Assembly (NCBI GenBank): GCA_943737045.1
Contig: CALSFV010000292.1
Location: forward strand, 1 to 64,000
Direction of reading: 5' to 3'
Source: Parapristionchus giblindavisi
Taxonomy: Eukaryota; Nematoda; Chromadorea; Rhabditida; Diplogasteridae
Length of the DNA stretch: 64,000 bases
The position numbers and the translations under genes are program-made. Position 1 is the first letter of the stretch. Every line of letters starts with the position of its first letter. The notes below the pieces were generated by a model. It did not search any database, was not told the origin of the DNA, and worked only from the letters and a program-made list of their open reading frames with translations. This document shows, in pieces, positions 54,093-64,000 of this stretch.

Positions 54093-54777
54093 TATAGTTC
54101 TGTCCAATCTCACCGTCCCCTTACAACAATCGTGCGCAAGCGTTGCAGCTCACCGGCAAACCTGATGGTATCTTTTTTTGTTGTTGAAGAAAAACGTTGA
54201 AAAATCATAAAACTATCCAAAATATTGAGATTTTCAGAAGCCTTAGTCGACTTAAATAAAGCGATCGAATTGTCGAAAGGAAAGGGAAGAAGTGCGTGCC
54301 AGGTAAGCTAATAGTTTATGTTAAACCAATTAATGAGAGAATAAAGAATAATTGGTTTATGACTGTGAATAGATTTAAAAGAAAATAGGTATGGTGAGTA
54401 TGCGAAAGATATATCAGTAACGAAATTGTCGTTTTACAACACAGTATAAGGCAAAAGCCGCCTGCAAAATTTTTTTGTCTATCCATTTTTCTAATCTTTG
54501 AGTAGCAATATTACCTTCAGGCATACACTCAACGGGCAATGATTCATCGACTTAAGGACGATAAGGACGCCGCTAAGGTTGATACTTAAGATTAAGTTAC
54601 TAAGTTCATGGGCAAGTCAATTAGTAATGATCCGATCTTCAGGATGATCTTGAGAAGGCAGCTGCACTTGGGTCTTCGTTTGCACGAATGCAACTCTCTA
54701 TCATGAATCCATACGCGGCCATGTGTAATGCAGCCCTAGCCAAAGTCATGGGTGACTTGAGACAAGGAAAAGCCTAG
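52794..54777 (+). CDS. ttc-36: TTC36-type tetratricopeptide protein
   Basis: Exons 52794-52881, 53559-53677, 54098-54167, 54238-54302, 54521-54577 and 54643-54777 join in phase to 177 residues, close to the ~190 of animal TTC36. Visible features: an [20 protein letters not shown] helix pair, [19 protein letters not shown] (a canonical TPR), [32 protein letters not shown] and the family-typical ending with [21 protein letters not shown] proteins are cytosolic scaffolds; mammalian TTC36 is a liver/kidney protein linked to tyrosine catabolism, which is family knowledge and not evidence for this gene. A 5' acceptor (tttcag) lies 18 bases before the ATG. Intron 2 carries a family-B hairpin MITE in reverse orientation and an ATT array directly before exon 3; the promoter region holds another family-B copy. 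The symbol rests on similarity of the C-terminal half to TTC36. Confidence 0.88.
53702..53814. mobile_element. MITE family B, reverse, in ttc-36 intron 2
   Basis: cgaaacctttgtcaacggtc to gaggttgcgctcccttta on the plus strand, i.e. reverse orientation. Confidence 0.75.
54010..54090 (+). repeat. (ATT)n in ttc-36 intron 2
   Basis: About 27 ATT units ending seven bases before the acceptor of exon 3. Confidence 0.92.
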
Positions 54778-54847
54778 ATCATATTTGTATCATACAGAAA
54801 TTATTGATAAATTGTTTTAATAATATGAGAAAATTCAACAAAAGTAC

Positions 54848-54919
54848 GGGCTGAGCCGGGGATTGAACCCGGGACCTCTCGCACCCTAAGCGAGAATCAT
54901 ACCACTAGACCACTCAGCC
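54848..54919 (-). tRNA. tRNA-Pro (AGG)
   Basis: 72-base cloverleaf on the minus strand: acceptor stem GGCTGAG/CTCAGCC, A box TGGTCTAGTGG, anticodon stem CTCGC/GCGAG with loop TTAGGGT (anticodon AGG), T arm CCCGG/CCGGG... with GTTCAATCC B box. A TTTT terminator follows on the minus strand. Identical over all 72 bases to the copy at 59669. Confidence 0.97.
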
Positions 54920-55266
54920 ATGTAAAGGAGAAGAGAATGGCATGATTGTCCATGACAGCGTGAGCACGGAGAAACTCGTTTAGCAAGGATCGCCCATGTC
55001 ATCCAGGAAATGCCGTTTAAACGGAAGATTTCTTTAGCATTGAACAAAGCAATATAGCGAAAAGGGTGATAAGTTTGTTTATTTCGAGCGGTCTGGTCCT
55101 TATTTAACTGCAAAGACGACTATTAAAGAGTACATCTAAAAAGAACAAAGTCGTATTCTTCTTTCATTCATTTATTGATCCGCTTAATCGATAATGTCTT
55201 AGCTATTCTCCGTGTTGTTCTCGAAAGTTGCTTAAAGTTGATCTTTGATCTTTGATATTTTAGGGC

Positions 55267-55377
55267 ATGGTTACTGCTGCGTCTGTTTCGATAAAAACTT
55301 GGGGTTTGTCCAAGGATGACTCGAGTTTTAAAGAGTTCAAGAGCAAACTCCAAGATAGTTTACACTCCCCGCTATGA
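55267..55377 (+). CDS. Short ORF directly after a splice acceptor, 36 codons
   Basis: A tatttttag-type acceptor ends at 55263 and the ATG follows three bases later, the spacing seen at trans-spliced nematode starts. The frame (MVTAASVSIKTWGLSKDD... ending DSLHSPL) has coding-like codons. It may be a micro-protein, or the last exon of a gene whose other exons are not visible between the tRNA and here. Confidence 0.3.
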   Translation: MVTAASVSIKTWGLSKDDSSFKEFKSKLQDSLHSPL

Positions 55378-55570
55378 ACGAAAACAAAAAATGCTTTTAA
55401 CTGAATGTAGCAAATTGATTTGAACAAAAACAGCGAAATACAGCAAATTGACAGTGCATGTTAATTTCAGACATCGTACAAAATCTGGACTGGACACCTT
55501 CTATTAGGATGGAAAAAAGTTCAAGCTAAAAATGATCCTCTAACTCGTTATGCTTCGTGCATAAATTGAT

Positions 55571-55844
55571 TTTTTTTTGGAGTTACACTATACCGCTGAG
55601 TCGCAGTGTTAGCGCCTCCAATCTATTGGCTGAGAGGGCCTATCCTGGTCTGAAGGACCAGTGGCCATGGCCTACGATCAAACTGTGCTTGGAGCTCACA
55701 GTGGAGGATTTAGATCGTGGTTTTTGACACCACTTCCGAAATTTCTTAACCCCCTCGGTATTGGGTGGATCTTTCAGGGCGGGGGATCGAACTCGTGATC
55801 CTCTGATTATAGGCAGCGCTCACAACCACTACGCTATCCCGCCC
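55571..55844 (-). mobile_element. Full-length tRNA-headed SINE with target duplication
   Basis: Read on the minus strand: a tRNA-like head (GGGCGGGATAGCGTAGTGG A box, GTTCGATCC B box), a ~200-base body and a short A tail (T run 55571-55578). An 11-base direct repeat (cataaattgat) flanks it at 55560-55570 and 55844-55854, a target-site duplication from LINE-type retroposition. Confidence 0.8.
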
Positions 55845-56022
55845 ATAAATTGATAAAATGTAAAATATATTTATATATCTGTGGAATGGTGATAGAACTT
55901 TGATCTTGAATCGTCAATGAATAATTTATCATTTTCTCACAATAAAGTGCGTATAAAATATTCTTAGATTAGTACAATTGGACTGAGGTAACAATTATGA
56001 GAAAGAAAGGCGTTATTCTGGG

Positions 56023-56140
56023 GTCCATGCAATCTATCAAAGTTTGCGAGAAACTTCGAAGGAAAGTTCGCAGATTGCCCGAAAACTTCGCACCAAACTT
56101 GGGAAGAAAGATGCGATCTTTTCTTCGAACTTTCATCTTC
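56023..56140. repeat. Dispersed repeat I, copy 1
   Basis: catgcaatctatcaaagttt and gcgagaaacttcg-type arms match, in opposite orientation, the block at 59266-59416 (cgaacttttgatagattgcatg). Confidence 0.55.
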
Positions 56141-57105
56141 CCCCTATATAGTCAATGGGGCTTATATAGTAGTATTGGAGAGTTCGGCGTACCCCAGACG
56201 GGTTTGATGTACAACTAAACTACCGGACGTTGGGCAGAGCTCAGCCGGTTCCAACAACTACCAAGTTAACTCATAAGTTCACCCACCATAATCTACCATA
56301 TCCGACCTACCGTAACCTACAGTAACCCAGTCCAGTGGGTCAGATTGATTCCGCTGGGTCAGATTTAGTAATTATCGCGGGAATAAGCACTGTGTTCGCG
56401 AATATGATTATGGCATATCGTAAACTACCGTATCCCGGTTCGTAGGGTCAGATTAAGTTTGCTTTGTCTTTTTTTTTCGGACCTCATAAATCGCCCGTTT
56501 GAACGTTCTACAACAATGTAGCATATACTTTAGCTAATTTCGTTTGCCAATTTACAAATTTATATATTACTTTCATTACCATTAGCATATTTGAGAACAA
56601 CGACAGTGTGGACAAATATATTTATGCAAGCTATTTATAAACAATTTTAAAACTTTAAAATAGTCAAACATGGAATTTAAAGGTTTTTCTTTCATAAATT
56701 GATATAAAAATGATATAAAAATATTTACAATGAAAAATGTAAATAACGGATAAAACACGATGTAATCTATAATACAATTTGTACAAATCAAGAATAAAAT
56801 TGCAAGGTGGTTGTGAGGATGTGGATGAATTGAGGTATACGGTAAACACACGAAGATTAGCATCACACTAACCACCAGCACATCGATTAGCACTTCGTAG
56901 AGTAACGTTGACGTTCGCTCGACTGTAAAGACCAAAGATCAAAAGTCAAGATCAAAAATCGTAAATGTGAATGAAACATAACGATTATTCTTTGAGCCGA
57001 ATTTTTGTTTTTACTACTACGTAAGGCACTCCAAGGCAAGAAATATCGTTTACCGCTCATCAATAAATTGATCTTATTTAAACAACAATTGCGTATATCC
57101 GTACC

Positions 57106-58187
57106 TCACATGAATACAGTCTTCTGCACACCATCCATGGAACCGCTGTCGAACATGCGCTTCTGGTCTGCAATGAGAAGAATGATTTAACTACTACCGT
57201 AACCCTATCTCTTCCTCCTACCGTATACACTGGGCTAGATGACTGTACTACCGTAACCACTGCACTACCGTAACCCTATCTCTTCCTCCTACCGTATACA
57301 CTGGGCTAGACGACTGTACTACCGTAACCACTGTACTAGACGACTGCACTACCGTAATCCCATCTCTTCCTCCTACCGTATACACTGGGCTAGACGACTG
57401 TACTACCGTAACCCTATCTCTTCCTAATACCGTATACAAAATTGTACCTTCATCTCCTTGATCGCGGGTCGTAGAGGGTGTTGTTGCGTAAGGACGAATG
57501 TATCCCATACGATGAAGATGAGGTGGATGAAGTCGCCTACAAATAATTCGTGCGTTCATAATGTTATCCATTCTCGATCATCTCACAACATTGGTAGTCA
57601 CACAATGCAGAACTTACCACAAGGAGAACATCCAGCGCGGCTACTCCGACGCGTCGTGCGCCCTGCGGCATCCACTCCGATACCATCATACTGCCCTGAA
57701 CAAAACACGAGAAATTACCCACTTTCAACATACCCTCACAAGGATCGATCCATTGTATATGGCTTTTTCGGTTCAACCCACTATATGAGGGTAATTTTTA
57801 TGTGAAACATTACAATTCAAGCGAAAATTAACAATTTTCCTAAATCGATCCACTGTATAAACAATCCGGTGAGGCGCCGAAAATGTATGGTGGCAGCATC
57901 TAATTTTTCTCTCCCTCCCTCCCTCTGTCCCTCTCTCCGTCTCCATCTCTCTTTTCGCTGTCATCAAACTCTTCTCAATCAAATTAGATAGATATAATGT
58001 TTCAGAATTGACAAAAAGTTGCATATGATCATGAACGAGTAATTGAAGTTGTTTCACTCTTTCAACAAAAAGACAACGTGTATGGTAAAAGGATAAAGCA
58101 TTAATGAAAGTGGCCAACAAACATAACATGTCTAAGCATTGACTGACCCTCCTCCTCTGGCTCCTCTATAGTAGCTATTTCCGCCAT
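57106..58187 (-). CDS. Small protein of unknown function, 4 exons
   Basis: Minus-strand exons 58187-58148, 57695-57618, 57536-57448 and 57162-57106 can be joined in phase to 87 residues starting MAEIATIEEPEEEG, passing through an Arg/Ser-rich stretch (TTRRSSRAG), a hydrophobic stretch (FIHLIFIVWDTFVL) and ending DSGSMDGVQKTVFM. Splice signals are good, but other frames are open in exons 1-3 and the final exon can be read with a different acceptor. A further exon-like block at 56931-56847 encodes a strongly hydrophobic segment (LIDVLVVSVMLIFVCLP), so a longer membrane protein is possible. GC-rich exon-like blocks at 58615-58780 may be 5' UTR exons. The intron 57172-57447 holds a tandem array. 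I do not recognise the family. Confidence 0.45.
57180..57430 (+). repeat. Tandem array in intron of the 57-58 kb gene
   Basis: About four imperfect units of roughly 50-60 bases built from ctaccgtaaccctatctctt, cctaccgtatacactgggct and agacgactgta. Confidence 0.75.
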
Positions 58188-59265
58188 CACAGCAGTATCG
58201 ATCGCGATCACTGCAAATCAATCAATAAATCGACATTTCCAATTTTCGCATAATAAAAGCAAACCAAAAGACAACAACAATTATACTCTATCATCCCGAT
58301 ATCCTCAGTTCGTATTTTGTGCCACAAGCATGGCTATTGAGGTATGGTAAGCAGGGGCAATTAATAAACACCATAGCTGTTACAGATGTGCAAAATAAGG
58401 TCTGCCTTTCACAAAAAAATTACAAAATGCGGTCAACTTAAGTTGGTATGACTACGAAGAAAAGCTAGTGTTGGAAAAGACAATTGGCAGTATTGTACAG
58501 TCAATTGATCATAAATGAAATGAGTCGACAATAAATAAATCAAATCAATAAAACCTTCTCGTTTGGCCAGTCAAACTGAACACCAGTGAATTAAAACACA
58601 AAGAAAAAATACCATTGACAGCTCATCCAGGTTGAAGCACACGGTCGACGGTTAGTCACTCGAGCCATGCTGCACGTCTGCGGCGGCAGCAGGAGCATCT
58701 CACGAACTGGGCGGGTAGTGCTTACGGTTTCATATCGGGGACGCGGGAGTGATTGCCGACAGTGGCGGCGGCAGCTGCTCACTGCAAATGACACGGAATT
58801 ACAAAACAATCAATCAATATCAAGCGACAAAGAGGCCATATAGATGAACGTTGGAACATTTAAATGTGAATCACAGTACAAAAAAGCATGCAAGTGTATC
58901 GGACAGCGGAAAGTGAGGGAAAGAACAGTCACAGGTCACGCGCTCGCGGTCGCGACGCGTGTGTTTACTTCGAACTTCGAACATGTTTTTCAGCTGCTCC
59001 GCGCTCTCAAAAAATTCGGACGAGTGTGACTGAGAATGCACACGATTTCCTGTGCAGTTTTCGTGTAAACAATAAGTGTTTTCTCAAAAAATATTTATAA
59101 ATTGTTGAACATACTTTCATGGAGAGTTGAGTAACCACAATTTAACCATCACACTCTCACTTTTGTAAATTACACTTTCGTCGCAACTTTAAGTAAACGC
59201 CCGTTTACTTTTTCTGCACCTCTTCAAATTGCACGCTATTTCTCCATTTCTCTAACACCTCGGCA

Positions 59266-59416
59266 GAAAGTTGCGAACTTTGTTCGCATCTTTGTTCGCA
59301 TCTTTTTGACGAACTTTTTTCTTTGTGAAAATAGCATGGGATTTTGAGAGAATTAGAGAAAAAGTTCGCAACTTTGTTGCGACATTTCTTCGCGAACTTT
59401 TGATAGATTGCATGGG
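59266..59416. repeat. Dispersed repeat I, copy 2
   Basis: gcagaaagttgcgaactttg ... gcgaacttttgatagattgc; internally palindromic around gttcgcaactttgtt. Confidence 0.55.
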
Positions 59417-59668
59417 TCACTGATCTTTTACGTTATAAAAGTTGTGAATTCGCTCATTTATTTTTCTTTTCATCTCAATTAGTTGTGCATTCAATTTATC
59501 TTTCCGAAGATTGTTGCAATATTATGGACACAATTGTATCACAAAAATGTAAAATTTTCCACATATTTCATCGTTGTTGCTCAACAAGCTCCTTTGATTA
59601 AACGAGTTATCAATGAGCTAAGGTGTCCACATTTATCCCATTACCGACCTTCCTCGATCGTTATCCAA

Positions 59669-59740
59669 GGCTGAGTGGTCTAGTGGTATGATTCTCGCTT
59701 AGGGTGCGAGAGGTCCCGGGTTCAATCCCCGGCTCAGCCC
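59669..59740 (+). tRNA. tRNA-Pro (AGG)
   Basis: Same 72-base sequence as the minus-strand copy at 54848-54919, anticodon AGG reading CCU (and CCN after A34 deamination). A TTTT run three bases downstream is a Pol III terminator. No intron. Confidence 0.97.
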
Positions 59741-60372
59741 GAACTTTTGCATCTTGAAATCATTTGTGCAACTTTTCTCTTTAATGCGATAGTGACCCTC
59801 TCATTCCATTTTTTTTACTTTTTATTCTTTTTTAAAGATCAGATTCGAACAACGGGAGCATGAAGGGCATGTTCTGTGCTTCGAAATTCACCCTTAGGTA
59901 AGTTTCACTCTAATTTGGAAGAAAAATATATATTTTTTAGCCAAAAAAATTGTAAAACGTAGTTGAACAATGATAAATGATGATCTGATCAAGATCCTTG
60001 GAACTTTAGTCTCATATCAAAACATTTCCGTGCCTTTCCATCAATGAATATGTAAATTTCTAGTCGGTGTGAAAATACTTGAGCTAATGAAAATTCTCCT
60101 TCCCTATTTAATCATGGGATTTTGATCTCATATTGAACCCTTCATCATTGTTCATTCATCCTCATTCTTAGCAACATTCTATTTCAATAAAATAATTACT
60201 TTGACATAATTAGTATTTCTTCTTTTATACAGCCTTCTGTTCATTTTGAAAGCTAGAACGACCTAAAAACATCAACTCTTTCAAAATTAATGTGCAAGAG
60301 TGCTTGACTTGAGTTCAAAACTGAATTACGTCAGAACACAATTTAAGGTACAAAACAGGTAATATTTCGAGA

Positions 60373-63262
60373 ATGTACGACGATTTGATACAATATGACA
60401 GTACATATTCTGATGACTACAATGACAATGGTAAGACTTTTTTTAACAATAAGGTATATCGACTTTCACAAATTTCGCAATTACATTTCACATTTTTCTC
60501 AATTACATTTCATGATTTTCTTAATTAAATTTCACGATTTTCTCAATATAGCGGCATTCAAAGTGCAGTAATTAAACGTATCAAAGATAAGATTTTTCAG
60601 AAGACGTAGACGTAGCGTTTGTTGTATCGGCCGGAATAGTCAAATGTATAATGTCTGTATTAGCACTTATCGCACATCTATTGATTATGAGGGTAAGAAC
60701 CCATAAAAGAAGGATTCGATTTGATTCAAATCCACTTGGAAGGGGCGTTCGTTAACATTAACAATTTAAAATTTCAGGTTTTTCTATTCGATCGAGAATT
60801 CAAATCGACTGTAGCTTATCGAATCATGGCACATGTAAGACATTTACCCTGAAAAGAGGCGATCGGTCTTTTTATTTTGAATATTTCTTATTAATTTAAC
60901 ACAATAAGTGTATCACGTTACTTATCGTGTTGCTAGTTGAACATTTTTAAAGATTATAAAAAAGTTTTAAAGATATTTACGAATTACAGATTGGTTTCTG
61001 TGACATAATTCAGCTTGTGATGAATACAATAACTTCATTCTTAGACATTTTATTGATTGATGAAATTCCGTACTCATTGAATGTGGTGAGTCCCTTTGAT
61101 TGATTTGTGGCATTCAAGGAACCACTGAGTACCCAAGTAATGTCACTAATTGTAAAAGCAATTAAATGAGAGGTTGTTTAAAACAAGCATTGTTTTCTGT
61201 ATTTTTCTTTTCATTTACTTTGTTGATTTTTGAACAGAACATCAGATTCGTAGTCGGTTCAACAGAATCACTGTTGTGTAATTTCTCTCTACGAAGCCTT
61301 TTTGCGGATTTTTTGGCAGATTTAGAATACCGTTAAAACGAAAGAAAACGACACAAGTAGGAGATTGTACGGAATTTTAGGAGATTTTTCCATATTTGTC
61401 ATTATTTTTCAATTTTACAACTTTCTGTTTTGATTTTCATGGAATATGACATTGGAGTTTCATTCGGAGGTGGCTCACCAACTAAATTAAGAAAGAATAA
61501 TCAAATTTGAAATTCAATGAAAAAGTTGGATTTTCTGGTAAAGTTGCCTTTTTGATGGAGAGATGGGTCTATGTTTGGAAGAGCAATTTTGAGTAAAATT
61601 AGATACGGAATTTAGATCCTGAATCCAACCTAGACCAAAGTGGAATGGTTGGTAGATTCCATAGCCCAAAATTAATATAATTTGGAATAACGGTCAAGGA
61701 AATATAACTGATCCATATGCTGAAAAGTATGGAAAAATAGGAGATTTTTCCGTATAATCTCCTACTTGTGTCCTTTTCTCTCGTTTTGACGGTATGTATT
61801 CTTTATATAACAGGTCCTCGGAGCCCTCCTCAACTCTCCGTGGTTTCCAATGCTTCTCCTTGTAATACTTCTTACGGTTCATCGATGCCTTGCTGTGACC
61901 AGCCCTCATTTCGCCGAACAATTCCTGTGCTGGACGTTTTTACGGGTGATGATAATATCATAAATATTATTTTAATATTATTTTAATATTATTTTAATAT
62001 TATTTTAATAATATTATAATATTATTTTAATATTATTTATATGATAAATATTATTTCCACTAATCAATATATCTATTTAAGATAGTAATTTTCGTTATAT
62101 ATTTGATATGGATTTCGATATTAATCGTGTTTTTGACGATATGTCCGTATACATATTCGGTAAGTATCAAAATTATCTTTTGATGTAGCTGCCGAAATAC
62201 CATAATGCACATTATTAACTAACTTATTTATTTAAAAATTTTACATTCACAGTGCTTGCATACTTATTCTCGTACATCTATTAATAATATTAATTTAATT
62301 CAATCTACAATGGTATTTCCGCAACAGAAAACGAAAATTGAGCGGAAAACGATGGGATCAGACTGTCCTATTGTTCGGGGTTCCGATAACGATTATTCAA
62401 TATTTCATTAATTTCCAATCTTAAAGACCTCAGAACGAGGATGGGACTACAATTATGACCTGCCATTATCGAAATTTGCCACACTGCTCGATGAAAACCT
62501 GGTCATGGTTGCTGTTGGTTAGTTTATTTGTAAAACTGTGGAACTTGTTCGTAATCAGCATGGTCATGAGAACGCTGATACCTTTCTTTTATAAATTATA
62601 AATAAAATAAAAATTTAAAAAAATTGCATTTTATAGCTGTCTGTATCTTCTGCTATGGATTGATATTCATCGCCCTGAAGCGAAGGGTAATATACCTTTA
62701 AATTAAATAAATTAACAATATTATTCTCGGCACTATGTTGTCTCGTTTGCAAATAGATAGTGTGAGAAATATTTAATAAGTAGAGGAGAGCTGCATTAAA
62801 GGGAACGTTACCTCTCTCAATGGTCACTTCATTGCGAACACTATTTCTCTGTACTCTAACAACGATAGAGCGTTGAGTGTTGAAGAGACCGTTAAGAGAG
62901 GTTACGCTCCATTTAAAGGAGTTTGTAATATTTTGTATTCAGATGGGAAGTCATCTCTCGAATCGTGAATTTATTCTCACACTGCAAGTTAGTTTCCTTA
63001 GTCATAGATCAATGTTTAGCATTGCCCCTCAACCTAAACGGTAATCATTGAACCTCTTTTTGACTTTCGATCTCGTTTATTTTGTATATTATTTTCAAAT
63101 ACTGATGAGAATATCCATATCCAGTAAATCTTAATTTGAAATCTTAATTTTTCTAAAAATTTTGCACAACGACAGGTCTTCTTGATAGTGGTATACATGG
63201 TGGTCGCTTGGGTATACTGGAACATCATCTATTGCGCTGTCGAATGGAATAATTACGTTGAG
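60373..63262 (+). CDS. Serpentine chemoreceptor-like 7TM GPCR, 3' end outside window
   Basis: Ten exons join in phase: 60373-60430, 60601-60692, 60778-60834, 60990-61085, 61814-61945, 62082-62159, 62427-62517, 62637-62686, 62943-62987 and 63176-63262 (262 residues so far). An acidic/Tyr N-terminus (MYDDLIQYDSTYSDDYND) is followed by helices around VVSAGIVKCIMSVLALIA, YRIMAHIGFCDIIQLVMN, LNSPWFPMLLLVILLTVHR, IVIFVIYLIWISILIVF, LVMVAVAVCIFCYGLIFI and QVFLIVVYMVVAWVYW. That makes six helices; no seventh is found before the right edge. The YxIM...IGxxD in helix 2 resembles nematode Srt/Srx receptors, but the subfamily is uncertain. Intron 4 (61086-61813) contains a long hairpin element and intron 8 a family-B MITE. 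The missing last exon probably lies beyond 64000; loss of helix 7 is the alternative. Confidence 0.75.
61329..61793. mobile_element. ~465-bp element with inverted ends in GPCR intron 4
   Basis: accgttaaaacgaaagaaaacg...acaagtaggagatt...taggagatttttcc pairs with ggagatttttccgtataatc...ctacttgtgtcc...cgttttgacggt. Explains the large size of this intron. Confidence 0.65.
62796..62917. mobile_element. MITE family B in GPCR intron 8
   Basis: TTAAAGGGaacgttacctct to gaggttacgctccatttaa. Confidence 0.75.
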
Positions 63263-63881
63263 GTAATTATTCTTATTCTTATTCCTATTCAAATGAAATG
63301 GAAGAAATAGTTACACACCACTGTCGTCTTTTGCCAAATTTATTTTGCAAAATTTCCAAATTCAAAAAATTTATTCGATTGTGACTACTTGCGTTTGCAT
63401 TATGGCGAATAAATTATTGTAACGCATTTTACAAATTACTAGAGTATAGCATGTTTCGATGGAGCAGTAGAAAATGATCTAGATTACTGTGAGAAACGAC
63501 TAATAATAAGCGAGAAATGTAGTTGCTATGGAAGGAAGAGTGAGTGAGGGCGAGAAGGTTCAGCCCAGAAATCAGCCTTGATGAACAAGAAACATGTTTT
63601 CGTTTAGGCAAAATACGATCTTTCGTTGGCAATAAGGAAAGTAACATAACATAAAGAATGCAAACTATTTTATCTGAACATTTTGCTATTGTCCGTATAA
63701 ATAGTACTTGAGTCCATTTATTCTAGACTATTCTACACTTTTATTTTATACTATTGGTCCGGTGTTCTAGAGTAGAAATGAATTTTTTTAATTTCAATAG
63801 ATATTCCAATTATCAAACTCACAATGAGCATCAAATTGACCCTACCTCACGATCTCTCACATATGTATGATATGAAACATA

Positions 63882-63955
63882 TTTAAAGGCATAGCTCAAG
63901 CTAATTTAACTCTCCGCATTGGCAATACTCTCTCGTAGACAAAGAAAGAGAACTG
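63882..63955. mobile_element. MITE family A, left part only
   Basis: TTTAAAGgcatagctcaagct and the left inner arm through gacaaagaaag; then similarity stops before the window edge. Confidence 0.6.
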
Positions 63956-64000
63956 ACTTGCTACTAAAGAGAGAAACGACTATCGATCCCCTACCACTCT

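Larger units (their letters stand above)
58188..60372. other. Intergenic between divergent genes
   Basis: GC-rich exon-like blocks at 58615-58780 (possible 5' UTR of the minus-strand gene), a likely promoter region around 58840-59100, repeat I and tRNA-Pro. A short exon-like block at 59836-59899 has good splice signals but no partner. Confidence 0.4.

Noticed and set aside
56582..56935. 117-codon hydrophobic ORF
   Set aside because: Only the first ~85 bases look coding and have an acceptor and a donor; the rest is AT-rich read-through. Kept as a possible extra exon in the 57-kb gene entry.

Overview
The window looks like chromosomal DNA of a free-living or necromenic rhabditid-type nematode. 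The evidence is a cuticle collagen with the N-terminal nematode collagen domain, a divergent seven-helix chemoreceptor-like gene, many very short introns with TTTCAG-type acceptors, acceptor-like sequence just upstream of start codons (as expected for spliced-leader trans-splicing), low GC, and a heavy load of small hairpin transposons inside introns. A diplogastrid such as Pristionchus is my guess; the sequence alone does not prove the species.

Layout. 1-12 kb is mostly repeats and microsatellites, with one credible membrane-protein reading frame on the minus strand (about 7.3-7.7 kb) and several weak small ORFs. 12.4-20.5 kb holds a minus-strand multi-exon gene with an ankyrin-like centre and an acidic/serine-rich tail. 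21.1-25.6 kb is a well-resolved 18-exon plus-strand gene for a NADAR-domain protein with a disordered N-terminal half. 25.6-34.4 kb has no gene I can defend and contains several long hairpins, a truncated SINE and a (GA)n tract. 34.4-36.6 kb packs a tiny secreted-protein gene, a small plus-strand gene and a convergent minus-strand gene. 39.6-40.4 kb has small candidate genes. 42.0-47.1 kb is a 13-exon cuticle collagen gene with a roughly 300-bp ATT repeat and several MITEs in its introns. 48.1-48.7 kb is a three-exon minus-strand neuropeptide-like precursor. 52.8-54.8 kb is a TTC36-type tetratricopeptide gene. Two identical tRNA-Pro(AGG) genes lie in opposite orientation at 54.9 and 59.7 kb. 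57.1-58.2 kb is a small minus-strand gene of unknown function. 60.4 kb to the right edge is a chemoreceptor-like GPCR whose last helix is missing from the window.

The genes look independent; there is no evident pathway or operon. The common theme is non-coding: two related palindromic MITE families (A and B, at least ten recognisable copies each including decayed ones) and several other hairpin families sit in introns and intergenic DNA. Many listed small ORFs are only MITE or microsatellite translations. Exon coordinates were read by eye from splice signals and reading phase; the well-supported genes (NADAR, collagen, TTC36, GPCR, neuropeptide) keep phase across all junctions.
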